Origin: Aegilops tauschii subsp. strangulata
Lineage: Eukaryota > Streptophyta > Magnoliopsida > Poales > Poaceae
Reading direction: 5' to 3'
DNA length: 64,000 bases
NCBI RefSeq assembly: GCF_002575655.3
Contig: NC_053039.3
Span: forward strand, 376,627,633 to 376,691,632
The position numbers were made by a program, and so were the translations under genes. The notes under the pieces were generated by a model, which worked only from the letters and a program-made list of their open reading frames with translations, made no database searches and was not told the origin of the DNA. This document shows positions 45,641 through 56,514 of this stretch, in pieces; position 1 is the stretch's first letter; each line of letters opens with the position of its first letter.

Positions 45641-48600
45641 GCCTGCAAAAATGTGCCATATATTTAACCCATGTTTTCTAGAATGTACAGTCCATTTGCT
45701 GGGCTGGGTGAACAAATAATTTCGCGTCAATCATGCCCATTTATATTTTCTAAGAAAACCCAGCCCATTTGCACTTCCTTGAAATACACGTATTAGGTGG
45801 GCTCGTTATATATATAATGTTATGTTAGAAGGAGCAATTAATATCAATGAATAAACCGGAGAGGCACATTTTTATATATACAATTAAGAAATTAGCGAGT
45901 TATTGCTGAAAAAATAAAAATGAGCGCGTTATTATTAAATTGGTCCTTAAAATCTTCGCAAGCTTTTGTACGCACCAGGATTTTCCTTGCCTGTGAGTCA
46001 GAAACAACCAGGATTTTCCTTGGCAACTTCCGTTAAACACTTACTTTTTTAAGTTAATAACATGTGGGATGTTTTTATAATGTATATATAAGTCTCTATA
46101 AAATATACGATAATAGTAATAATATAAATATATAGAATGTGGCTAGAAGGGAAAACATAAATTGGACATAACATTACTTTTATAAGAGACATGCGTTTTA
46201 TACCCCACAGTAGGCATACTAACAAGTTCACACACAAATACAACAGAAAAGGTAAACATTCATATCAAACTCAGGTTCACAGGACACGTTCATATTCATA
46301 GCCAACATTCACTATCAACAACTCAAAAGATTCATATATGCACAAGCTCAGCGTATCTATGCATCCAAATGATTGATAGATCACACGACAATATTCATAC
46401 ATAATTCACAAAAAGATTCAGATATACACATGTTCAGTATGTTTATGCATCCAAATGATTGAGATCACAGCTAATATGATCCATGGACGAACTTTAATTA
46501 CCTAGGGTACAGACAGGTAAATGGTGTTCAATCGGAGGTACTTCTTGCTAAAATTAGTTCTTGTACGAGTAAACTTTCGAGTACATAAGAGGCAGCACAG
46601 ACAATTTGAACTTTGCTTGTAGGTTTATCCTCAAATAGTGGCCTCGTGCCGAGGGAGGTTTGAGCAACTTGGCCACTACTTTCATCCAACTAGTTTAGTG
46701 GCTCATCTTGGTCCTGTATCTCGCCAAAATTCTACATTGCAGACGAGAAAGGAGGCGGTTGAGAAAATGAACCACCCAAATTTTTTGTGCAGTTCAACTG
46801 AAATGGAGCATCCTTGGCGTGCAGACTAATTAAGTGCCAGATGAATATACGTGTCAACCAACTTGTCTGGAATCTTTAGACTCCATGCCATATAGTTCGC
46901 TACCATATGTGCCGATAACCAAAAAGCACAAGTTGGCACCAAAGACTGGACTGCGTTTTTCTGGGCTATGCACCAAGCAATATTTTTGGCGTTCACTCTC
47001 CTAATACTTGGAGTTTGACAATTGGTTGACGTCGGTTGATACTCGAATGAATATAGGCACTTCTTGTCAACATCGATGCTTGTCTAAGTGAACTTTGGAG
47101 TACATAGCAGCAGCATAAGTACCTGTCCATCTGGTCATTTTTTGCAGTTCTACTGAAATCACCCGATGTAATGATTTGCCTGCGAGTTCAGGCTCCAAAT
47201 TACTCCTTTATGAAATCGGCAAACAGTAGCAGAATACCAAATTACCAATACATATGACAGGCACAATACTCAGGATAAAGACCAGTACCAACCTGTGTGA
47301 GGTAGCATATGAATTACTATTTCCTTTTACTGGAAGCCGAGATAAGCCAAGCGACTGACAGCAAAGGAAGAATGCAAGCGGAGATTAGCGACTGACAGGA
47401 AAGGACAGAAGTTGTCGAGGCAATGAAGCACCCAAAGTTTTTCTGTAGTTCCACCAAAATCGAGCATCCCTATTGGCACATATATTGAGAGAGTGAGATT
47501 ACTGTAATAGTGGGACTAGTTGATGAAACATACACTAACAAATAGAAGCACCCTCATTATCTTAATGGGTAAAGTTAGCAACATAGTAGTCTTGCTTAAA
47601 GAGAGGTATTAGTTTATTTAATCAGTGCCAATTAGCTCAACTCAACACTCAAAGCATTGCCATTTATCATAGGTTGCAAAACTTTAACGTGCAAAGATAA
47701 AGGAGTTCCTCATGACAGTAGCACGATACAAATAGAGATGACAGCAAACTAATATGGATGAAGGCCTTAGGCCCGTACCAACCTGAGAAAAAAAGCTTAT
47801 TCATGTAGTCCCATAAGAGATGATAAAGCACTCACTGGAATCACACAATAGTATATATTTTGTGCACTTCAAATGTATGGTTGAAATCACTCTTGTTTAC
47901 CAGTGCTGAGATTATATCGAAAGATTATCAAGAACTTCCAACAGAGTTAAAGCACTGGCTGGGATACAGTTCATTGTATTGTCTTGTGTAGTTCCACTAA
48001 AATGTATGATTGGCACAACATGATCCCTGTTTGCACAAGTAGGAACAAGGTGAAACTTTCATTAGCTTAGTGAGAAAGGATAGGAAGACATTAGCATATT
48101 ACTCAAACAGTAGCATCAAATTCATGATGGACAATATGCAAAACATTGCCTCATTGAACCAATGGCAATAAATTGACATGCAAAACAATAGCACTATTAT
48201 GTCATGACACTAATAATATTCCCTCCCTGCTCCACCAAATGATTCACCTCCATAGACAAACATACACACGTACATGATTCAGCATAGGGTCCTACTAAAG
48301 ATTTGTTTAACTCCAACAGGAAAATTAGGCAGTAATAAATTAGTGGTACTTAAGTACTCCTAATTAATTAAGTGAGACAGCAGAAGTGGAAGGGCTCCCT
48401 GTAGGATCGTCTCACATGTAAGGTTGTCGTTGCCGGAGCCCTTGAATGGCCTCGACTGAGGCCTCTGGCTTCAGCAAGATCGCCTTGGCACTGTTTATTC
48501 TTCTTCTTCTTCCTCTTCATGCTCTGTTTCTCTTTCTCCTCACCAGTTGGTGAAACCATGTACATGATTGGCCTTCTAATTCAGAATTGGTTTTGTCAGT

Positions 48601-48880
48601 GAGGGAGTACAAGTGTACTAGTAAAAACAGCATTATTTTCTCATGGCAGTCGGAAAATAGAGATGAACACATGCATTAAATAGAGAATTCTTTGTTGTGC
48701 TTTTGAAAGTATATAAAAAAAATGATGTATATAGAATGTAATTCCAATTGAAAATGGATCCCACCCGAAAAAAAATAGAATACAAACGGGATTCGAATTG
48801 AGTTGGCACGGTAAACGTGCACTCTGCAAAATTTGAACGAAGCGGGGAAAGTCGCAGTAACCGCCCGAAACCAAAATCTG
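45641..48880. other. AT-rich stretch with scattered diverged repeats
   Basis: No coding region recognised in 3.2 kb. There is a tandem pair of about 55 bp at 46325-46383 and 46411-46467 (TATGCATCCAAATGATTGA). A motif of about 60 bp (AAGCACCCAAA-TTTTT-GCAGTTC-ACTGAAAT) recurs in diverged form near 46764, 47125, 47420, 47825 and 47950. A non-coding interior of the CACTA element ending at 55961 is the most likely identity. Confidence 0.4.
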
Positions 48881-49084
48881 CGAGATGGAAATCACTACTG
48901 CCTATCCCTACCACGCAAAGCCTATCTGCTGGATTTCTATAGGTTTCGATAGGGGTAGGTTTGTAATTTCACCCAAACGTGACGTAATCGCCTCTCACCC
49001 GGATTCATACATGGTGGGTGCCGAAACACAGTGTGTCCTCGGCCGAAATCGACTCCCACCCCAATTCATATCCATACATGGTGG

Positions 49085-49298
49085 GCGCCAAAAACAAACT
49101 CTCGTCGGCAAATATTCGGTGTATGCGAGATTACCGTCCTATCCCCAACCGACTAATGTTGCTGTGATGTAGTAGAAATTTGAAACGGGGGCTAAGTTTG
49201 TAAATTTCCTCGCATTTGAGACAAGCGCGCCCTGAATACATGGTTCCCCCCTTCCTCTCTACCTCCCTTTTCCCCATTCGTACTCCGTGGGCGCCAAA
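49085..49298 (+). promoter_or_regulatory. Two E2F-like sites before the CACTA gene
   Basis: GCGCCAAA, the inverse of the E2F consensus TTTGGCGC, lies at 49085-49092 and 49291-49298. The context GTGGGCGCCAAAA is repeated, with a weaker copy (GTGGGTGCCGAAA) near 49015. They sit upstream of a pyrimidine-rich leader and an ATG at 49370. Confidence 0.35.
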
Positions 49299-49369
49299 AC
49301 ACCCTCTCCACCCCACCCTCCTCCGTCCGCCGCCGTCCGCCACCCCATCCACCACCGTCCTCCTCCACC

Positions 49370-49687
49370 ATGCCGGAGCTGATACCCCGACGCCGCCGTC
49401 CATTACAAGAGATCGACCTCTCTCATCCACGGCTTCGGACCGGGATCCTTGCATCCCGTCCTCTCGCTTCATCCCCGCCGTCGTCCACCTTGCCGGCGCC
49501 GCTCCTACGACCGTCTCGTCCACCGCGCCCCGCCGCCACCGTCTACCCTCCTAGATCTGCTTCCACGCCGCCGACAGCCATCGCTACCGCAGCACCATCA
49601 AATTCTCAGCAGATGCGTACACGGCACCGCACCAGAGGCGGTACTCTTTCGTATCTGCTCAACTTATTTATCGCAGCAAGAAAATAG
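49370..49687 (+). CDS. Possible first exon of the CACTA gene
   Basis: The ATG has a good context (CCACCATGCCGG) after a CT-rich leader (CACCACCGTCCTCCTCC). The frame is open for 105 codons and is Pro/Arg/Ser-rich with no recognisable domain, as in the GC-rich first exons of grass genes. It may be joined by splicing to the exons further on, but I could not choose a donor with confidence. Alternatively it is the 5' leader of a captured host gene. Confidence 0.3.
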   Translation: MPELIPRRRRPLQEIDLSHPRLRTGILASRPLASSPPSSTLPAPLLRPSRPPRPAATVYPPRSASTPPTAIATAAPSNSQQMRTRHRTRGGTLSYLLNLFIAARK

Positions 49688-50139
49688 ATCACCACTGCTT
49701 TACTCTGATTTCTTGTCTTGGTTGCGAAGTTGCCTTTGTCCGGTTTGCACCTCCAGATCCGCCATGGCACGCTCAACACTATACTCCCAATGCTTATGGT
49801 TTCCCCCTTTTATATTCCACACTAGTTAAATCACAGTAGACTAAATTTCAAAATTGGGTCAGTCGATTTTTCAGAGCTCGCCGGAGTTCGCAGGTGCGAA
49901 CGAAGGGGCTCGGGTGGTTGTGGGGCCTCGCCGAACAAAGAAAACCGACGCGGGTGGGGGTTAGGGCGGGGGTGGGGGTGGCGGAGGAACACAGGCGGCG
50001 GGGGCCGGTGGTCCGGCCGGCAGCCCGTGCGGTGTTCTGTATGGGAAGAATCAGAGACGAGGAAGAAGATGGGTTAGGAGACGTAGGATCTTCATCCAAC
50101 CGCCTGAAATGGTCGAGAGACAGCTGGGAGTAGCATTCT

Positions 50140-51760
50140 TAATGCGCTCTGGCTCATCATGTGTGGGCACTGCGCAACCAACATTTTATTATCCAAAATC
50201 TGCTTGCTCTTCTTTACCATGTTCCTCTTCCGTTCTTCTTTAATATGTACTCTCTCCGTTCCTAAATACAAGTCTTTGTATGGATTCCACCATGGACTAC
50301 ATATGGAGCAAAATGAGTGAATCTACACTCTAAAATGTATCTGGATACATCTATATGTGATCCATAGTGGAAATCTCTACCAAGACTTATATTTTGGAAC
50401 GGAGGGAGTATGATAGTGGTACAGTATGTTCCTTGTACTGAAGATGAGCAGGGACTTTTGCAGTGTAGAGGTCTATACGGTCGGTTGTGATGGACACTTT
50501 GAGCCTCTTTGGTTCGTAGGATCTTGTAAACATAGGAATAGGATTTGTAGTCACCTGCCCACTTGAATCCTATAAGAATAGCAAGGAAATGCGGGGAGCT
50601 GTGTCGCCTTTGAGAGTAACACCGATATTAACAGTACCGCACCTTCACTTGAAGAGAGCTGGTATCCGAAGCCTTTCTAACCGTACCGGCAATACTAGCA
50701 CATATATTCCAGCAAGTTTCACTTTGCTGATTTTACTCTGATGCTTACGGTTTTCCCCGTTATATCTACACTATGATCTGTGTAGCTGCTTTGTGTCGCA
50801 CTAGCAGCAGTCCACTCTTGAAGCTAAACACTGCAATGACTTACAAAATTGGCACCAAGGCATTGAGTGCCATTCTCGATGCAATGAAACTCATACGCTC
50901 CCCACCTGTTGATTCTTGTTCAGAGTATGATCCTAATGACTCTTGTTCAAAATTGCCACATATACAGAGACAACATGGAATTGCATTTCTTTGGGCACTG
51001 TGATTCATCATGAGTGGGCAACCAACATTGTATGCAATGAAGCAGAACCTCACTCTTCCTCTTCTGTTCTTTAACATGTTCCTCTTTGTTTATTCTGTAT
51101 TTAGTATGTATAGTATGTTCCTTGTCAGGAAGGGGCGCATGGACATCTACAGTCAACAGCTGATAGAGCTGGCCTGTACGTGATCGATAGGCTTTCAATT
51201 ACTAGCGGCAATACAACACCGTATTTTCAAGCCAGTTCCACTTTCCCGATTTATATACCGTGGTTATGGTGTACCCCTGTTATGTACACTATGATCTGCC
51301 TAGTTGTTGTGTGCTCTTGTTATCATGGTTTGGCAATAAACTCTCTATATAGTATATTATGAACCTATCATCTGCCAGCTATCCTTACTTCTGGAGCCTA
51401 TTTTTTGTGTACTTGTGCCAGATTATATAAATGCACGCACCATATTACAGCACACGTGATCTCTCTCATCAGCATCCAGTGATAGCACACAAGTGTTTAC
51501 AGGGGCGCCCCTATATTAGAATATCATCTGCATTACAAAGATAATCTCACAACTATTTATGTTTTCTTGGTTCTCAGATATTATACGCAATTACAGTGAA
51601 TATCAGAATCCGCGCATCAGAAGAATATTGTGGAACACTGCAATGACTTACAAAATTAGCACCAAGGCATTGAGTGCCATTCTGGAAGCAATGAAACTCA
51701 TACGCTCCCCACCTGTTGATTCTTGTTCAGAATATCATCCTAATGACTATTCTAACCTCG
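50140..51760 (+). repeat. Tandem duplication of about 0.8 kb with an exon
   Basis: Two diverged head-to-tail copies, about 50140-50945 and 51000-51760. Best kept is a 115-bp exon-like stretch at 50827-50941 and 51634-51748, 807 bp apart and differing at about six positions (TAMTYKI(G/S)TKALSAIL(D/E)AMK). Other matches are CCAACATT…CATGTTCCTCTT (50170 and 51020) and ACACTATGATCTG (50770 and 51287). A third, older copy may lie at 49690-49825. Only the first copy carries the MITE. Confidence 0.8.
50250..50408. mobile_element. Stowaway MITE
   Basis: A 159-bp element with ends CTCTCTCCGTTCCTAAATAC and, from the other side, CTCCCTCCGTTCCAAAATAT, flanked by TA at 50248-50249 and 50409-50410. It lies in one copy of the tandem duplication and is absent from the matching place of the other. 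Confidence 0.93.
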
Positions 51761-54235
51761 AGGAGTCAAAGGCAGATGGCCTGTCCTATTCACCCATCAA
51801 GGTGCCTGTTCTAATTTGGCAAGGTTTTATTGATTGCGCGTATCTTGCATATGTTGTCTTGCATTTCTTCTACTTTGTTGCACCGCCATCTGCTTAGTTT
51901 ACTCATCATATAACTCGAGATGCCATGCCCATCCATTATCAATACATCTTCTATCTGTCATCATACCATGTTTTTCCACTCAAATGCTGTTCTTGTGCAT
52001 CAGACATCAAAAAGGAAGAGGGTGATTGCCGAACCTGAAGGAAAACCAGCAAAGTCCTTGAAAAACGTGGTGGTGCCGGAGAAATCAGACAGCGCCCCAC
52101 TTATATTGGCTGTACAACCAGTGACACTAAATGTAGGACCGACTCCAGCAGACTGTACCCATACTTCACTGGCCACACCACTAGCCCCACCACACAGGAC
52201 CTGCACTCCAGCAAAAGGTATACCGATTTCATTTGCCATAGCACCAGCTGTACCACAGAAAAATCCCACTCCAGCAAAAAGTACAGCAAGTCCACCGGCC
52301 GAAGACCTATCCCAACTACAGAGAAGGCCAATTCCTGCAGATTGGAACCCCGTTCCATTTATTCCCAGTTTAAAAGACAATGCTTTCAATGTTGTTAGGG
52401 ACTACGTGCATATATTCCCATCATGGGAAGATTATAGTGAAAACAAACACCATTTTCACATCTTCCTGTCCAACTTACGTGTAAGTGCTATTATTCATGG
52501 TTATTATTTTCCTGCTTTCTGCTGATCGAACACATCAATGATTTACATTACATTGTTGTAACTAGGCGAGGGTCAATCTGGATAGTCATGACGAGCAAAG
52601 CTTGCTTGTGCTTTTCAAGGAAGCATTGCAGCAGTATCGGTGTTACCTGAGGAAATCACACTTTGATGGCAAGTCTATAAACGAATTTCCGGTGAAGTCT
52701 CCTGTGCTAAATTTAGAAGACATTGAATGGAAAAACCTTGTTATGCACTGGTCTCGTCCCCAGGATGAGGTACTGTCTATGAAATCAAATGACAATTTGA
52801 ACTTCTACTTTTCCGCATGTGCCTTACGGATCTTTTTTGCAGGAAATCTGCTCGAAGAAGAATTCCGGTTTGAAAAGAACGACAGGATATCGCAAATATG
52901 CTGCCCGCTGCTTTGCTCTTGTTAGTACCTGTTGTCCTGTATCACTGTACTTGCATACATACCTTGTTCATTATGTGACAGCAGTATGCATGATAGCTTG
53001 CTTATCAATTGTTCGCTCCAAATTATCTGATCTGTATGAATGGTTACATTAGTGTAGAATATATCCAATGCCAATGATTTTTTTGAGCTCTGCATTGTTC
53101 TTGTAAGTACATGTTGTCCTTTATCAGTGTACTTATATTGACAGGTAGTTGTTCATGTACCATCACTCTGCAGCTTATTTTCCTCTGCCCTCCATTTTCT
53201 ACACATCAGATCTATATTTACTCTTACCATAAGGTTGGTACTGAAGAAGTTTACCTGTGCATTGCTCTTGGCTGTGCCTTTTGCCTGTATCGCTGCACAT
53301 ACATTTATAGCTACTTGGTTATGTAGCATCACTCTTCATCTTATCTTAAATATTCTCCATTTTTTCGTATATTATCACATCTATATTTACTCTTAACAAA
53401 ATGTAGAATAAAGGCAATGCTTATGAAGAAGATTATGTGGTAAACTTCTTAAATTGCCCCCCCCCATCAGCATGGACAAGGGCTTTATAGAGCCTCTCTT
53501 CACCAGTAATGTAAGTTTGTCCTTCTCAAGCCTCCAAACTTTGTTGTGTCTATTTGGTTAGGCATGACTGCAACAGCTGTTTATTTTTGGTGTTTGCATC
53601 AAATTGCATGTTTAAAGTTTATTATGTAGTTCATAAACAAAAGTTTGTCCTTCTCAATTTAAGTTTTCAGTTGTACAACCAAGTTCCTTCTTCATACCAT
53701 GTAAATTAAACTATACAGAGCAAGTGATCTTCTTTTGCACTGCATGTATGCTTCTGTTCTTCATCCGTAATCCAGTGGTGTGGTGAACCTACCCACTATA
53801 ACACAATGTCATATTCTGCAATGTCTTAACTATGAACAATGTCATATCATTCTACTATTATTTAAACCCATCTCTTTATTTGCCAATCTAAAATGGGATA
53901 AATTGACATCACACTAACCATTGATACTTATGAGTTCTTGATCTGTAATCCAGTGGTGTCGTGAAGCTGCCAACTCCTTCACAATGTCATTTCCTGACAT
54001 GTCTTGACCTGAACAATACCATATTGTGTTAATGCAATTTTAAACTGTGTCACTTTATTCGTCAGTAAGAAATGTGATGAATTGTCAGCACTGATACTTT
54101 TATGTGCAAAACCTGTCATCTGTCTGCTTGTTTATTTTTCAGAGTGAGGAAGATATAAGTGTTGAACAAGCGCAGTCTCATCATCTTGCTCAGGTGGTTG
54201 CGCTGCAGCTCACCTGCAGGGCTAACCTTTCTTGA
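51634..54235 (+). CDS. Spliced CACTA-associated gene (Ptta/En/Spm-like C-terminus)
   Basis: Exons in order: about 51634-51801, 52004-52480, 52566-52769, 52843-52920, 54143-54235 (stop TGA). Donors are GTGCCT, GTAAGT, GTACTG and GTTAGT; acceptors all end in AG. Every junction is phase 0 and no internal stop occurs. Exon 2 has a basic start (TSKRKRV) and four loose repeats around TP(A)(K/D) (GPTPADCTH, TCTPAKGIP, NPTPAKSTA, RPIPADWNP), then FPSWEDYSENKHHF. Exons 3-4 read FKEALQQYRCYLRK … EWKNLVMHWSRPQDE EICSKKNSGLKRTTGYRKYA. The spacing of the Trp residues and the K-N…TG-Y…A end resemble plant Ptta/En/Spm transposases (PF03004), a weak similarity seen by eye. The first exon boundary is uncertain. 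It could also be a host gene carried by the element. Confidence 0.5.
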
Positions 54236-54539
54236 ACTCTATTGAAGTGCTGTCGGTTTTGTATATTATTTTTGTCGGCGTGTTTATTTGCACTGGTGGC
54301 GATCTTTGATGCCCAGTGTATGTAATCTGCTGTCTGCTTGTGCTTTATTATCATAGTGGCGAACTTTGATGCCTAGTGGATGTAATATGCCGTAATTTCT
54401 TTATTGTATAGTCTAGGTTTTTTCTTATTCACGATGCTGCAGTTATTTTACTGTATATATATCTTGTCTTCGCAGTAAACCGGCGAAACCGTAAAATTAT
54501 GGTACATAATCGGGACTTCATGCAATCACGATGTATGAT
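54236..54539. other. 3' flank of the spliced gene
   Basis: AT-rich, with a diverged direct repeat (GTGGCGATCTTTGATGCCCAGTG and GTGGCGAACTTTGATGCC, near 54295 and 54356). It probably contains the 3'-UTR and polyadenylation region. No gene is seen. Confidence 0.4.
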
Positions 54540-55530
54540 CCGCATCGTGGGCCTCGTCAAACTGGCCCATTAGTAGATTCGGGCCTTTAATAGGCCGAGT
54601 AACCCCCGACCCTCTTTTCACAAGAAAACTCAATGGGCTTTTAGGAGGCTGAGAAGTAGGTTGGGCCTCAAACGTGCCAAACAGCTCACGGGCCGGCAGC
54701 AGCCCAAAATGGACCCCGGCCCATGATTGTGCGAATCAAATCACGTGCTTTTAACAGGCCAAAACTGTCTCGGTCCTTGTTTGGCCCAATCAGATATCGG
54801 CTGCGAGCAGGCCGGATGCAAACCGGGCCGTAGTTAGGCCCAACTATATGACGGGCTTTTAACAGGCCGAAATTAATATAGGGCCAAAATGTTAAACGGG
54901 CCCTTAACATGCCAAATCTAATATCAGGCCGAATTACTAAATGGGCCTTTAGCAAGTGGGCCCAAAAGCATAGCGTCCAGTTAACGGGCCCAATCTGATA
55001 TGGGCCATAATTGAGGCCAAAGCCTCTTAAAGGGCCGGACCAGATCTGGGTCGTGATTTGGCCCAGAACGTGGGAGGCTTTCAACGTGCCGGATCTCATA
55101 TGGGCCATTATTAGGCCCGGAATGTGGCAGGCCATTAATGGACCGGATCAAATATGGGCCGACATTTGGCCCAAAATATGGAAGCCAGTTAATGGGCCGG
55201 CCTACTAGGGTCCTCAAAATCTTGTGGGCCTACAGCTAGGCCGGCCCATTACTGTCGGCGAAATCTCATGGGCCTTTAGCTGGGCCGGCCCATTATGATC
55301 CGCAAGAATTTTGTGGGCCTTTACCTGGGCCGGCCCATTATGGCACACAAAAATCTTGTGGGCCTTTACATGGGCCAGCCCATTATGGCCCGCGAAATCT
55401 TGTGGGCCTTTAGCTGGGCGAGCCCATTATGGTCCGCAAAATCTTGTGGGCCTTTAGCTGGGCCAGCCCATTACGGTCCGCAAAATCTTGTGGGCCTTTA
55501 GTTGGGTCGGCCCATTTAAACTTGATGGGC
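54540..55530 (+). repeat. CACTA subterminal GGGCC repeats
   Basis: Imperfect units of about 55-60 bp, each with GGGCC or GGCCCA motifs in alternating directions. The block 55205-55530 is the most regular, with about seven copies of AAATCTTGTGGGCCTTTAGC-TGGGCCGGCCCATTATGG. CACTA transposase (TnpA) binds short subterminal repeats to bring the ends together, so this is a plausible binding array. Open frames here on both strands follow from the repeats. Confidence 0.85.
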
Positions 55531-55535
55531 CGTGC

Positions 55536-55737
55536 CACGTGTCGACGTATCATAGGCGCCTTCTGTCCAATGAGTGGATGACATCTGTCCCAGCGATGAG
55601 CCGACACGTGTTTCCTCCAGCCAATGATGATTTTACACGTGGAAAATCCCCATTGGTCGCGGCTGTTAACGGGTTATCGGATCCAAAACCCGACCCGATA
55701 GCTTAACGGCGTTCCATTACGGTGGATGCCACGTGTC
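55536..55737. promoter_or_regulatory. ACGTG and CCAAT cluster near the CACTA right end
   Basis: Four ACGTG cores: CACGTGTC at 55536-55543, ACACGTG at 55604-55610, ACACGTGG at 55635-55642 and CACGTGTC at 55730-55737. They are mixed with CCAAT boxes near 55567 and 55621 and an inverse one (ATTGG) near 55653. ACGTG is the core of G-box/ABRE sites bound by bZIP and bHLH proteins. Confidence 0.45.
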
Positions 55738-55787
55738 GGTCACCCTTGACGAAAGCACTTCTGGGACGCACGATTTATCGTCATGGA

Positions 55788-55961
55788 AGTGGACACTTCC
55801 GTGATGATAATTTTGGTAATGTCATGGAACACTTCTACGACAGCACAGGTATGACTATCTTGATTCTGTCATAAATTTTTCATGGATGTACATGCATGCC
55901 AAAAAAGGCGACCTACTGTGACAAACACGTATCATCACGGAAGTGTATTTTTTTTGTAGTG
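55788..55961 (+). repeat. CACTA right terminal region
   Basis: Contains CACTTCCGTGATGAT and its inverse ATCATCACGGAAGTG (about 55788 and 55930), ending in TTTTTGTAGTG at 55961. It is the right terminal inverted repeat with its inner inverted motif. Confidence 0.75.
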
Positions 55962-56390
55962 ATGTGTCATCCACCCCACCTCCTATGTCTTTTTATTTCA
56001 TCTTTAAATTTCAGCCTACTATATCGTTTGAATCGAAAGCAAAAAAATTAGTTTCGTTTTCCTATTTGTGTTCATAGAGATAAGAACTTTCGAATAAGAC
56101 AAATCTTGAATACATTTTGACAACTTTTAAAAGAAATTCAAGTATTGCAATTTGATAGTCATAATATTAAATTTTTGGGTTCATTATCCTTTTGCCCTCA
56201 GTGGTGTCCGTGTGCTCAGTTTTGCCCTCAGAAGCGAATTATGCTCAGTTTTGCCCCTAGTCCGTGCGCACCGACTCGTTCTGTGAACTCGGCCCTTACA
56301 GGTGGGACCAGGCGGCAGAGACGGCCAATTCTATTCAGACCCCGGCACGCGTGGCTTGTGGGACCCAGCAGAGAGCCGTTGCGAGTGTGC
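55962..56390. other. Spacer and upstream region of the GRF gene
   Basis: AT-rich to about 56180, then GC-richer. A short diverged repeat, GCTCAGTTTTGCCC, occurs twice near 56213 and 56242. No gene before the TATA box. Confidence 0.4.
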
Positions 56391-56398
56391 TATATAAG
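56391..56398 (+). promoter_or_regulatory. TATA box of the GRF zinc-finger gene
   Basis: TATATAAG in the context GTGTGCTATATAAGCGGGTC, 124 bp upstream of the ATG at 56515. A purine-rich leader with a GAGAGAGAGA run and repeated GCACGGCGGTG follows. Confidence 0.65.
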
Positions 56399-56514
56399 CG
56401 GGTCACACACAGCGGCGGTGACCACAGCGACAGAGAGCACGGCGGTGACCACGACGAGAGAGAGAGAGCACGGCGGTGGGAAGCTAGCTGTGGAGGGCAC
56501 GGCAGCGTGTGGAC

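Larger units (their letters stand above)
48880..55961 (+). mobile_element. CACTA (En/Spm) transposon, right part
   Basis: The right end reads …TTTTTTTTGTAGTG, the inverse of CACTACAAAAAAAA, as for grass CACTA elements. The next three bases, ATG, would be the 3-bp TSD. Inside the end are the paired inverted motifs CACTTCCGTGATGAT, an ACGTG cluster and GGGCC subterminal repeats. A spliced gene precedes them. The left end is not in view: no CACTACAAA end was found to the left, and this start coordinate is only where gene-like sequence begins. The arrays at 37.6-45.6 kb may belong to the same element. Confidence 0.7.

Noticed and set aside
48365..48914. Minus-strand frames of 65-93 codons
   Set aside because: No domain, and their codon content is that of AT-rich non-coding DNA.
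54686..55135. Minus-strand frame of 149 codons with GPN and IG repeats
   Set aside because: It is a by-product of the GGGCC subterminal repeats.
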